NCBI GenBank assembly: GCA_009760855.2 | Contig: WPIO01000098.1 | Span: 757,501 to 821,500, forward strand | DNA length: 64,000 bases | Origin: Cristatella mucedo | Lineage: Eukaryota; Bryozoa; Phylactolaemata; Cristatellidae | Direction: 5' to 3' | Part shown: in pieces, positions 23,514-32,547 of the stretch | Numbering within the stretch: position 1 is the stretch's first letter | Layout: each line of letters opens with the position of its first letter | Position numbers and translations under genes: made by a program | The notes under the pieces: model-generated | Told to the model about the DNA's origin: nothing | Database searches by the model: none | What the model saw: only the letters and a program-made list of their open reading frames with translations

Positions 23514-24567
23514 AAACCATGAAAATGCACCACGAGTTGGATGCTACAGTAAGACTTACCCAGTAGTATTCGCCAATTATGTAGCGACGCCACTGCAACT
23601 ATTAGCATGAGGGGAGCCAGCATTTTTAAGTCACAGGAGGCTAGACTCGTACGTACTGGAGAATTATATCATACACTCATCGTGCAAAACATACAATCAT
23701 ATTCTCGCACGCGATGAGCGTCCCACCGATGCATCTGCCCAGATGTCTAACCGAATGTAAACCGGAAGCAACCAATCTTCAAATAAAGAATACCGATCTC
23801 TGCATCATATGCGACTAGTATCCCAAATTTTCAAACCCTGGTAGATCGCGAAACATGCCTGAAGCTTGTTGAGGTGCTTTGTCTTGACTTATACACGACT
23901 TCATTTCCCGGGTAGTTTGTGCCTTGTATATTTCATAGCTTCGCTAGAATTTGCGTATCGAAGTGAAATTGAAAACGCCTCTTCACTTAGTCATCTTTCA
24001 AACTAAGCAAGAAGCATTTCAAATAACAGTTTAATAACTTTTGCTCTATATTTCCGCGTTTTCAAAAAAAGCTTCAGGTCATTTGATGACGTTTAAAGCA
24101 AAATGTATCCATCTGAAATTGTTCTAGCCCAAATTAAACTAGCAGATATGAACGTGAATTTCAAATGTCACTCCAATACATGACGTCTTAGCCTAGTTCT
24201 GTAGTTTGCCATGCATACGGGTGAATCCTTAACGTATATTTACACTTCTTACTTGTGAGTCTGCCTGTACCACACTATTCACTCTGTTTATTATCACCTC
24301 GTGCTCAGGAGCAAGGCATAGGCTACGACTGCTGCACCAGTATGTATAATCGCCCGCCTGTGTGGCCTGCATTGCCTGCTTCATTAGCGTTCAATACAGT
24401 CGCACGATACGCTACCTACAGCTGCCGAGCCCTGGGCTAACATCACCCTTCAACGCGCCTGCCAATTTCTGTCAGAGTCTACTTCGCTGCGTTCATCACT
24501 ATGCTTCGCACAACATAACCAGGTTAACACAGCTTGGCGATGCGTACTTACATTGACATGAATCAAC
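23514..24567. other. No recognised feature
   Basis: Unique-looking sequence; nothing supported. Confidence 0.4.
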
Positions 24568-25005
24568 AATATTAATAAATAATGCACTTGATAAAGCGCC
24601 CTCAGAAAACTCAATCACTTTCTAGGGGCTTTAAATTTGCTGGAAAGGAAAACGCAATGGAATCGTGAGTAATGTCACGCTTGATAAACAACATGAATAA
24701 CATAGTTAGGGGTGACATGCACAATGTCAGCATGCAATTGTGTTTAGTGGCAGCACGCACTTCGCCATCATGCATAAGCATATAAAGAACGAATCACAGG
24801 GACCCACTTAGTGCTGTCATAAATAGGTGCATTTTTAAGTTCTTTTTAAATATGGTCAAGTCGGGGGTTGTTCTGACGCAAGTCGAGAGTGAGTTCCAGG
24901 TTTTGGAGCATATGAACTACATGCAGGTTCTCCACAGGATTTAAGGTTTGTACGAGGTATTGGTAAATTAAAAGGGCACAGACATGGCATTGCTCTGACT
25001 TGGGT
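24568..25005 (-). pseudogene. LINE-A RT end and 3' tail
   Basis: On the minus strand it begins inside the last RT block (CCTGTGGAGAACCTGCATG, GCTCCAAAACCTGGAACTC) and continues through the 3' UTR (CATGCTGACATTGTGCATG, CTATGTTATTCATG). It ends with a well-preserved tail (GCCCCTAGAAAGTGATTGAG, TTTTCTGAGGGCGCTTTATC, AAGTGCATTATTTATT). Confidence 0.9.
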
Positions 25006-25569
25006 TCGATGCTTCGCCTCAATCCAAGGCAATCCATCCCAATCCGCTCTAGTTAGGATAGCATCGACTGGACATTAAAGCGGCCGAGCTCAAACTTTAA
25101 GCTGATATTGTGGTGCACGTTCATTTTTCTTTATCCATCAAATTTTTTCCAAATCATCTGCTTCCAGGCAGTGCCAAGCTAAAGTAGAAAGCAGGTATTC
25201 AATCTCGCTTTCTTAAAGTGCATTGTTATATAAAATGTAATATGATTATTGCAAAATGCCTTTTCCCCTACTGACAAGGTCCGTAATGGCCTTACCCTCT
25301 AGTGCAAACTGAAAGTTGACACCCCTGGAAACTTGCCGCCTGCAAACTGAAAGTTCGCGAACCTAGAAACTTATTAGACAGCTCTCAGATAGAGAACGAT
25401 AAATTAATGTCCACTACTTTTAACCTAACGTCAATAAAGCTGAGCGATCCTGAAGTTATATGAATTACTGCAGATTCTTGCCTTTCTCCTAATGTTTTAA
25501 TCCTCACCAGAATCTCAATGCTCACCCAGCCTGGCCGTGGAGGCCCGGTGAACTGGTTGGCCGGTTACT
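25006..25569. other. No recognised feature
   Basis: Unique-looking sequence between an inverted and a direct LINE-A copy. Confidence 0.4.
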
Positions 25570-26245
25570 GGCCTACCAGCATGTGTGGTCAGGTGATTGC
25601 AGCTGGTGCAAAACACCGCAGCTTGGCTTGTCTGTCGTGAGCATCGCAGCTGCCACATTACACCACTCCTCGCCGACCTGCACTGGCTACCAGTCAAGCA
25701 ACGGATTACCTTAAAGGTTTTGTTGCTCACTTTTAGGTCACTTCATTCTTTGGCCCCAGCCTAACTCTCAGATATACTCCCCCATCAGGTCAAGCATAGT
25801 ACCACTCTTTTTTTGGAATCCAATAGTCTACAAATACCGTTTACAAACCTCAAACCGTTTGGAGACCGTGCGTTTAGTTCGTACGCTCCCAAAGCCTGGA
25901 ACTCCCTCCCGACCTGCATCAGAACATCCCCCTACCTGACCACATTTAAAAGGAACTTAAAACACACGTATTTAGGACAGCATTTAGTGGGCCCCCTTGA
26001 TTTGTCCTTGATGTGCTTATGCGTGCTGACACTGTGCATTCTGCCCCTAACCTCATTTGCATGCTGACCCTGTGCATGTCACCCCCAATCATGTTACTCA
26101 TTTTTTTTTATCAAGCATGATATTACTAACCTTTCAATTGCATTTCCATTTGCAGCAAATGTAAAGCGCCTAGAGAGAGATTGAGTTCTCTGAGGGCGCT
26201 TCATCAAGTGCTTTATTAATATAATAATAATTATTATTATTGCAA
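25570..26245 (+). pseudogene. LINE-A RT C-terminal region and 3' end, best copy
   Basis: The cleanest LINE-A copy of this region. From about 25594 one frame reads LQLVQNTAAWLVC, then CHITPLLADLHWLPVKQ, LLLTFRSLHSLAPA, then a TAA where the family has Tyr, then LSDILPH, NLKPFGDRAFSSYAPKAWNS, LPTCIRTSPYLTTFKRNLK and a stop at 26065-26067. So a single nonsense change separates it from an open C-terminal RT region. The 3' UTR follows (GCTGACACTGTGCATT, GCTGACCCTGTGCATGTCAC), then the hairpin tail at 26155-26215 (GTAAAGCGCCTAGAGAGAG, TTGAGTTCTCTGAGGGCGC) and an (ATT/ATA) tail. 5'-truncated. This was my reference for the other copies. Confidence 0.93.
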
Positions 26246-26919
26246 AAGATTTAACGGTCGGAGTTGGTTGAAACTACCTGCACTCACAGTGGGATGTTAT
26301 GTGGAATGAGAACTGGAGCTAGGTGCAGCCGATTTCTCGTCGATTTGCCACGGATAGTAGTATAGGTCTTTGCCATTGCTGTTGATGGCCGTGCATCGGT
26401 GATAATTAACTCGCAGAATAGCTTGAATGATTTGCGATTTTAATTTTAGCACAATAAATGTGAAATGCGGTGACGTTTCGTACGTCTTGCAGTCGTACGT
26501 CTTGCTTCGTGGTGGATTTGATGTGGATTGTAGTGGATGACTGCTCTGAGCCATGCCGTGGCCGTGGATTTCCAGGCATTGGTGGAGATGTCACAAGCTC
26601 AGTTGCTTAAAATGATGTAGTTGAATTCAGCCAGTGTGCTTTGAAACACGCATTTTAAATTGGAGCATTACAAAACCGCTCTCAGAGCACTTTGCATTAT
26701 ATTGCTGTAGATGACAGTTTTGGCCGGGCAGTTGCAACGCATGCAATGTCAATTAGAGCTTGGCGATGGCGAATTGAGGATAATTTTTATTGTAATAAAA
26801 CGGATTGTGGTAGTTTCTCAAGTCCTGTCAAGCACAGTCATTGGCTGCAGTGGGAGCAGCACACCTGTTCCATTGTACGTGTTTTTGCACACAGAACTGC
26901 ACACTTCATTATGCAATAA
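26246..26919. other. No gene; scattered GTGGATTG words
   Basis: Mostly unique. Near 26511-26545 (GGTGGATTTGATGTGGATTG, TAGTGGATGACTG) it carries the same short word as the 10-bp-period array at 27691. Confidence 0.4.
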
Positions 26920-27090
26920 AAAAATACTAGCTGATTTAACAGCCTCTTTTGTATAGCGACAGAAGAGCCTTGACGGCTATCACCACCGCTTGCAGTGGCG
27001 ATAAAGGATCGCCCACCACAAGATTCGAACCCACGACCTCGGGGCCGAGGTCGTGAAAAGCAACCGCCTTACCTAGTGAGCCATTGCGGC
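26920..27090 (-). mobile_element. SINE-B copy, best preserved
   Basis: On the minus strand: GCCGCAATGGCTCACTAGG (A box TGGCTCACTAGG), then GAGGTCGTGGGTTCGAATCT (canonical B box GGTTCGAATC). The body follows with GGTGGGCGATCC, GCAAGCGGTGGTGATAGCCG, AAGGCTCTTCTGTCGCTATA and CAAAAGAGGCTG, and the end is AAATCAGCTAGTATTTTTTT. The tRNA-like head with both Pol III boxes makes it a tRNA-derived SINE, not a tRNA gene. Confidence 0.88.
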
Positions 27091-27690
27091 AATAAGTGCA
27101 GGATCTCGGTGCAATGTATTTCGATTTTCTTTGGTTAAATTGTAGTGGATAGCTGTATTGGCCCGGGCTACAGCAGTCAATTGCAGTCAATTGCACGAGA
27201 ACCGCGGTGCCAATACAAGTGAATTTATCTAAGTGCAATCGTCGCTGAGTGTGCTGTCATATGCAATAAAAAAATTAGCTTTTTGAACAGAATTTCTTTC
27301 ATTGGGTTTTGGAATGAAGGGCATCGAGGTGGATCGTGGTGGATTTCGGTAATGGCAGGGGCCGCATCGATGTTAATTCAGTGGATGTCACGATAACGCG
27401 TTAGAATCATCGCGCCAAATGTTTTGGGTACATTAGATGTGTAGCATATTTTGATTTTAAAAATTATTTGGAGCTGTGCCCAGCTGATTTGTTGTGGATT
27501 TGAAGTGAACTAGAATGGATCCTGGTAAATTGGCGTACAGGCGTCCTGCGTCGAGGCTTGTTTGCAGCAGTGCATGGTCACACAACGACATGAAATTTAG
27601 CGGATATATAAATGTCATGATGCACTACAATATCAGCACAGAAACTGAGGTCGTCAGGGCTAGTTTCTGGTTGACCCTAGCCTAATTACA
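27091..27690. other. No gene; scattered GTGGATTG words
   Basis: GTGGAT-type words recur around 27145, 27330-27345 and 27480-27515 before the regular array. Confidence 0.4.
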
Positions 27691-27770
27691 GTGGATTGCG
27701 GTATATTGTGGTGGATAGCAGCGGATTGAGGTAAATTGCAATGGATCGTAGTGCATTGTAGTAATTCATC
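27691..27770 (+). repeat. Imperfect 10-bp tandem repeat, 8 units
   Basis: Eight decamers in register: GTGGATTGCG, GTATATTGTG, GTGGATAGCA, GCGGATTGAG, GTAAATTGCA, ATGGATCGTA, GTGCATTGTA and GTAATTCATC. The consensus is near GTGGATTGYR. Confidence 0.85.
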
Positions 27771-28139
27771 GAACCCCCTCCAACCCCAGCTTTTGCCCTC
27801 ACCCAATCAACGTCCTTCCTGCTGGTACGTGACTGTATCCCGACGTTCAATTTCACTTCTTGCTTGTGCGGCAGCCTTTGGACACTGCATTTACTCTATC
27901 TCTCTCTTCGCTGCGTACTGTGGAACAGCATATGTGCGGCAGAGACCACCAGTACCTACGGTCTCCCGGCAGCGTTGTATGCGTACAAATACCAATACAA
28001 ATACAAATCGCCTTCATCACTACCGCCATGCATCTGCGTGGGGGGCATTAACTATTCGTCATTCTCTTGGTCGTGCGCTGCCGTTCCTGCGACCCACCTC
28101 AGTACTACGAACCATTTCACCAGGCTTCCTTTGCGCTGG
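27771..28139. other. 144-codon ORF (27736-28170), unassigned
   Basis: A long forward ORF starts inside the decamer array and ends near a LINE-like tail. It includes Asn/Thr repeats made by an ACAAATACCAATACAAATAC stretch. No domain is recognised. Overlapping ORFs of 93 and 63 codons lie in the other forward frames. It is probably chance. Confidence 0.25.
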
Positions 28140-28222
28140 GTGTAAACTAAGAAGAGGTGAAGGTCTCTGAGGGTGCTTCGAAAATCACTTAGTATTAATA
28201 TTATCATTATTAGTACTAGTAT
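28140..28222 (+). mobile_element. Possible LINE-A tail, diverged
   Basis: TAAGAAGAGGTGAAGGTCTC followed by TGAGGGTGCTTCG, CACTTAGTATT and ATTATCATTATTAG resembles the tail core plus (ATT)n end. Confidence 0.5.
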
Positions 28223-28920
28223 TATGTGATATCTGCTCTAAGCATTGCGCCGTAAAAGGAACGTACTATACCACTCGCGTCGGGAGGAAGTTGAGCCCGA
28301 ATCTTTTCTAGACTTTGCACCGGTTACCGGTTAACCAGTTGCAGTTAACTCATGTTTCGGCGTCGTACGAGTTTTCATGCGCCCTAGCTGGCGCTGCGAG
28401 TCTGTTTCGTCTCCGGTGCTCTCGAGGAGAATTCATTACGCTCTTTGGACTTTTCATGTAAAGGTATGAACGCTCTTTGCTGGCGCAGCGTCCCTCTAAT
28501 GTCGGCTTATTGAATTCATAGCTGCTGCATCGTCAAGTTACTTTCAGTATACAACGTTCGGGCCTGACCACTTTTTACTAAGCCCTGGCAGGAACTCAAA
28601 CCATCAGGACCATGAATTATTTGACACCTCAAGAAATTAGCGCATCCCTTTAAATACACTAAGTCGACTTCGCTGCGCTATTCATAGGTGCGCATTCTGA
28701 AAGTTTGGGCATTCTTTCTTACCCCAACGTCCGTCTATGGTCGGTGGACCTGAGAACAAGAGGTCTTGCACGAGAGCTGCTAGCTCTGATACAAGGCTCG
28801 CATGTATTTGCTACGCGTTATTGGCTAGTAGCAGGTTTATGAGCGCCATGTTAGAGCCGTAAGCAAGCAGGGTCAGAAACCGTTTCGAGTAGCTTGTACA
28901 ACACGACGGTGTGTCATCTT
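28223..28920. other. No recognised feature
   Basis: Unique-looking sequence; nothing supported. Confidence 0.4.
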
Positions 28921-29004
28921 CCATTTGGAGCAAATGTAAAGTGCCAAGAAAGAGATTGAGATCTCTGAGGGCGCTTACTAAATGCATTATTATTATTAAT
29001 ATTA
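28921..29004 (+). mobile_element. LINE-A tail only
   Basis: GGAGCAAATGTAAAGTGCC, AAGAAAGAGATTGAGATCTC, TGAGGGCGCTTACTAAATGC and (ATT)n. No RT sequence in front. It lies about 80 bp outside the LTR element. Confidence 0.85.
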
Positions 29005-29082
29005 TCTTTTGACACATTCATAAACAGTTTGAGTTTGGTTAATTCATTTGGTATGCAGCGCTGTACATCCTATGCTGACCCT

Positions 29083-29297
29083 TGTTGAATGACGGCGGCT
29101 CCTATGGCGGCCGTTCTAGCCGCTGTGTCTCACGGAGACACAGCGGGCGCACGTGCTACGTGAACGAGACTCTCCTTTATTGCTCTCAACGGGCACATAT
29201 ATGAGAGCAGCGGCTCAGCTATTGACAACAGGTTAGGCATGTACGTTATTGTCCTTCGCTTCGCTAATTACAACAGCGGAAGCCTCAGGAGCGCACA
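29083..29297 (-). repeat. 3' LTR of the minus-strand LTR element
   Basis: 215 bp, about 47 bp shorter than the 5' LTR. Landmarks shared with 32282-32543 (plus-strand reading): GGCTCC near the end, GGCGGC.GTTCTAG, TCTCAC.GAGACA, AACGAG.CTC, CTCTCAA.GG.CACATA, AGG.ATGTAC and GCTAATT. It contains a perfect 12-bp inverted repeat (CCGCTGTGTCTC at 29120-29131 and GAGACACAGCGG at 29135-29146, loop ACG). Confidence 0.85.
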
Positions 29298-29300
29298 TGA

Positions 29301-29309
29301 TCCCTTTCC
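29301..29309 (-). other. Polypurine tract
   Basis: GGAAAGGGA on the minus strand, three bases (TCA) before the 3' LTR start TGTGCGC. This is the expected position for the plus-strand primer of an LTR retroelement. Confidence 0.65.
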
Positions 29310-30149
29310 GTAAGTATAGATTTCATACTCTACCAGCATAGCTGACATGGGGGTGGCCCTAACGACTTTACAGTCGCGTAGCTATTGGCTATCTCGTTCT
29401 CCTCTTCTGCTTGCTCATGCGATGCTGGTTTGTCGTTCGAGCGGTTCAATGGTTTAGCGGTTTGTCGTTCCAGCACTTCCCGTATATTAATTTAACATTA
29501 GAGGGCTCCAACCGGCTTGGATGACCGTCTACGTGACAGCGAGTTGCATGAGGCTTGGACAACCGCTCAGCCTCTCATGAGCAGCCTGTTTCATGGAAAC
29601 TCGAATTCTCTCATAACCCTTGCTGCATGTATCGATGGCATTCCCAAATGGGTGGAGGCAATTTTTTTTTTAAATTGAATGATGATAAAACTAACTTACA
29701 AGTTAAGACAAACCGAGTGCGATTCAGAAATTTGAAAAGCTAACGCTCGAAATCGGCTCTGCCAGCATATCTCCTGTTGAATTGGCACGAAATCTATGTG
29801 TCATGTTCCGAAGTGACCTTTCGCTAGCCGACCATATCAGCTCCACAATCAAGTCTACCTACATTAAGCTACATAGCATTACTAAAATTCAGGCTTGCCT
29901 AGATAAGGCTACCTCATCTAAGTTGGTCCGTGCATTTGTGATATCTCGTCTTGACTTCTGAAACTCACTGCTTGCTGGCCTACGGGCATGTGCAAACAGG
30001 CGATTACAGCTAGTGCAAAACTCCGCTGAGCTTATCTGTCGTAAGCGTCGCAGTCGCTACGTTACTACACTTCTTGACGTCCTGAACTAGCTGCAAGTCA
30101 AGCCACGGATCGACTTCAAGGTTTCGTCGCTCACTTATAGGTCACCTCA

Positions 30150-30309
30150 GCTGGTTTGGTCTAGCGGTTAAGGTGCTCGTCCCGACCAAGGTCTGACTGA
30201 GGTCGTGGGCTTGAGTCCCGAGGCATATGTGAAGCGCCTGAATAGAGATCAGGTTCTCTTAGGGCGCTATATAAGTGAATTGTATTATATATTTATATAT
30301 ATATATTTT
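30150..30309 (+). mobile_element. SINE-A copy nested in LINE-A
   Basis: The best SINE-A: GCTGGTTTGGTCTAGCGGTT (A box TGGTCTAGCGG), GACTGAGGTCGTGGGC, GGGCTTGAGTCCC (B box), then GAAGCGCCTGAATAGAGATC, AGGTTCTCTTAGGGCGCTAT, ATAAGTGAATTGTATTATAT and a TA-rich end. It interrupts the LINE-A RT reading between the TYRS and SDIL blocks, so it is the youngest layer of the nest. Confidence 0.93.
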
Positions 30310-30705
30310 TTGGCTCCCGCCTAACTATCAGATATACTTCCCCACCAGGCCAAACATAGTACCACCCGCTTTTCGGAATCTATCTGTTTACCTATACTTC
30401 GCACAAACCTGAAATTCTGTGGAGACCATGTATTAGCTCTGCATGCTCCGAAAGCTTGGAAATTACTCCCGACTTGCGTCACAGCATGCTTTGACTTGAC
30501 CACATTTAAAAAGAACTTTAAAACGCACCTATTTAGAACAGCATTTTGTGGGTCCATGCGATTCGTCTTTTATGTTCTTATGCACGCTGGCACTGTGCAT
30601 ACTTCCACTAACCATGCATGCATGCTGACCGTGTGCATGTCACCCCTGACCATGTTGTTCATGTCGTTTACCAGGCACGATACCACTTACCATTCGATCG
30701 TGATT

Positions 30706-30886
30706 CCTTTGCATCAAATGTTTAGTGCCTAGAAAGAGAGTAAGTTTTCTGAGTGAGCTTTATCAAGTATATTAGTATTATTATTGATGTTTTAGCAGCA
30801 AATGTAAAGCTCATAGAAAGAGATTGGGTTCTCTGAGGGCGCTATATCAAGTACAATATTATTACTATTATTATTATTAGATGCTG
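30706..30886 (+). repeat. Duplicated LINE-A 3' tail
   Basis: Two tails in tandem: the first AGTGCCTAGAAAGAGAGTAA with GTTTTCTGAGTGAGC, the second GTAAAGCTCATAGAAAGAG with GGGTTCTCTGAGGGCGC. Each is followed by (ATT)n. Confidence 0.85.
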
Positions 30887-31515
30887 CCCAACTTTATGCA
30901 AAGCTAAGGCACGGCTCCCACTGTCAGGCGGCTCTCCCAGAGCACCTCTGCGGGAGCCTCGGTGGCCTCTCTCATGAGCTCTTCGCCGGCCGACCCTGCT
31001 ATACGAAAACACTCGGGGTCATTGTGGCCTCGCCGTTCTTGGAGTTTCAGTTAGCCGAGTGAATCTCTCGGTTGTGCTGCTCTGCGTTCTCGAAGAAGAC
31101 CGGCTCACTTCTCTTCGCCGCGGCAAGTCTGTAGCAGCTTGGCTCACTGGAAGACTGCAGATCGTCGCGTGCTACTATCGTCTTGCCGCTGACCGGTATA
31201 CGGCGTTGCTAATCTGCAATCTGCACCGAGACGCTCGTCCAGGTGCTCTTCACCACCTAGACTCTCGCGGCGCGAAATATCCACCGCCGCTGAGATGCTG
31301 TGAGCTGCTACGACTCTGGCGCTGCTGCCGTTGGTTGCCAAAACTCGCTGAGGCATCAGGCTGCCACCTCGACAGTGTCGCCGCTGTACTTCTCAGCTAA
31401 GACGAAACTGTCATGGTCTGCCTGCATCCGATCGCATGCTGGTATCACCTCACCCCTGTCCACTTTCTCGCTGTGTTCCTCTGTATGCTGCAACGAGACG
31501 CTTGAGCTGGTTCTC
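30887..31515 (-). other. GC-rich interior of the LTR element
   Basis: GC-rich continuation of the internal region, open in several phases on both strands (for example 113 codons at 31059-31400 plus). No domain is recognised. It ends at the LINE-A tail. Confidence 0.35.
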
Positions 31516-32267
31516 TTAACCACCAAGAAGCTCTCCTCGGGCCAGACGTCGCTCTTTAAGGCACTCTTTGCCAGAAAGATGCTCTGTGGCGCTAAAACAC
31601 CCTAGCTGGCTGTTCCACTTCGCCGCCAAGACGTTGCTTGCTTCGCCGCTGACTATCACCCCCTCGCCACTGGAAGCCGTCACATGTTGCACCTCCTTTG
31701 TCTCAAGCTGCTGCAGATGCGCACTTACGTTGTTCTGTATTTCTTTGGCGTTGGTGGCCACTATGTCGGAAGTGGTCCTAAATAAATTTCCTCCGCCGAT
31801 ATTGTCATCGGATGGTTGTGCATCTGAATGAGTTGTGATCGTCCCCCTGGCTCTTGCGGGCAGTTGGCTGTTGGATCGACCGGTGACGAAGCAGGCTCGT
31901 CGCCTAGCTTTGTCCTGGTATCGGCTCCGGTGAGCTGCTCAGGCTCCAGCCGAAACCTCTGGGTCTCAAGCTCGGCCTCCCTATCCGTCAACCACGAGAA
32001 GATCAGAATTAACTCGTTTCGCAACTTCTGGTAATCTTGCTTTACGTCGGCCTGCTGACCACCTCAACCGTGTATCAAGTTATAGCCCAGACACACTGTC
32101 ATAACATATTGTAGCATCATAGCAATCTTTAGTATTGCTACAGCTTTCTCAAGCGTTAGAAGCCAAGACATACAGTTCGGTCTGCTGTTAAACATTTTGC
32201 ACCGCAGTATATGCGTCCAATTTTGACCATAGAAGGTCTGGTACTCTTTTTGGCTTGTGTAAACCAT
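31516..32267 (-). pseudogene. ORF remnant of the LTR element, gag position
   Basis: An ATG at 32265-32267 overlaps the primer binding site. The frame runs 67 codons to a TGA (32064-32066) and then stays open in the same phase to 31761. It includes an acidic/hydrophilic stretch (residues LTDREAELETQRFRLEPEQ). From about 31830 another phase becomes the plausible one (NAKEIQNNVSAHLQQLETKE, coiled-coil-like, then GEGVIVSGEASNVLAAKWN) and stops near 31516. Position and composition suit a gag-like protein, but I recognise no capsid or zinc-knuckle motif. One stop and at least one frameshift make it non-functional. The GC content is visibly higher than in the surroundings. Confidence 0.45.
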
Positions 32268-32279
32268 TCTCTGGTACCA
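32262..32279 (-). other. Primer binding site, initiator Met tRNA type
   Basis: The minus strand reads TGGTACCAGAGAATGGTT, two bases inside the LTR end ACA. The complement of the 3' end of animal initiator-Met tRNA, with its CCA, is TGGTAGCAGAGGATGGTT as I know it, so 16 of 18 positions agree. Confidence 0.8.
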
Positions 32280-32281
32280 GT

Positions 32282-32543
32282 TGTTTTATTATAGTGGCTC
32301 CGGCGGCGGCTGTTCTAGTGGGAATCTCACAGAGACATAGCGAGCTCATGTGAGCTCTAAACGAGGCTCCTTCAGTACTCTCAATGGTCACATAAAAGAG
32401 AGCCAATCAATCGCAGTAGACGACACGAAATATAACTTGCATTAGTGCCCTAACACTGAGCTGATTCAATTGCTTCTATTGACCAGCTGAGGCATGTACA
32501 TTTGTGTCAGGCTCTTTGCTAATTCCAAAAGGCCCACGCAACA
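32282..32543 (-). repeat. 5' LTR of the minus-strand LTR element
   Basis: 262 bp, TGTTGCGTGG...AAAACA on the minus strand. It is diverged from the 3' LTR, with a roughly 50-bp extra block around 32405-32460, which implies an old insertion. Confidence 0.85.
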
Positions 32544-32547
32544 CCCT

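Larger units (their letters stand above)
29505..30886 (+). pseudogene. LINE-A copy with RT palm end to 3' tail, split by SINE-A
   Basis: The longest clear LINE-A copy with 3' end. Frames show FFFKLNDDKTNLQV (the conserved KLN.DKT block) and CVMFRSDLSLADHI. Next are SSKLVRAFVISRLDF with a stop where the family has Tyr/Cys, NRRLQLVQNSAELICR, and VKPRIDFKVSSLTYRS at 30145. A SINE-A is inserted there (30150-30309). The LINE resumes with the SDILPH-type block, FGDHVLALHAPKAWK-type sequence and TTFKKNFKTHLFRTAF. It then runs through the 3' UTR and two consecutive copies of the hairpin tail (about 30706-30786 and 30794-30886). It sits on the plus strand inside the minus-strand LTR element and is therefore younger than it. 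Confidence 0.9.
29083..32543 (-). mobile_element. LTR retroelement, structurally complete, decayed, with nested LINE-A and SINE-A
   Basis: The element is read on the minus strand. It has two diverged LTRs (32282-32543 and 29083-29297), both starting TGT.GCG and ending ACA. A primer binding site for initiator methionine tRNA lies just inside the 5' LTR, and a polypurine tract just before the 3' LTR. CCCT is directly repeated at both outer borders (29079-29082 and 32544-32547), fitting a 4-bp target-site duplication. The internal region keeps an ORF remnant right after the primer site. No protease, integrase or RT of LTR type was found. About 1.38 kb of the interior is a later plus-strand LINE-A insertion. 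Without it the interior is about 1.6 kb, so the element may be non-autonomous or internally deleted. Confidence 0.85.

Noticed and set aside
26920-27090. tRNA gene on the minus strand (GGTTCGAATC B box)
   Set aside because: The head cannot be completed to a clean cloverleaf, it continues into a common body and tail, and two more copies exist. It is a SINE.
31059-31400. 113-codon plus-strand ORF as a gene
   Set aside because: It lies in the GC-rich interior of the minus-strand LTR element, where several frames are open; no domain or start context supports it.
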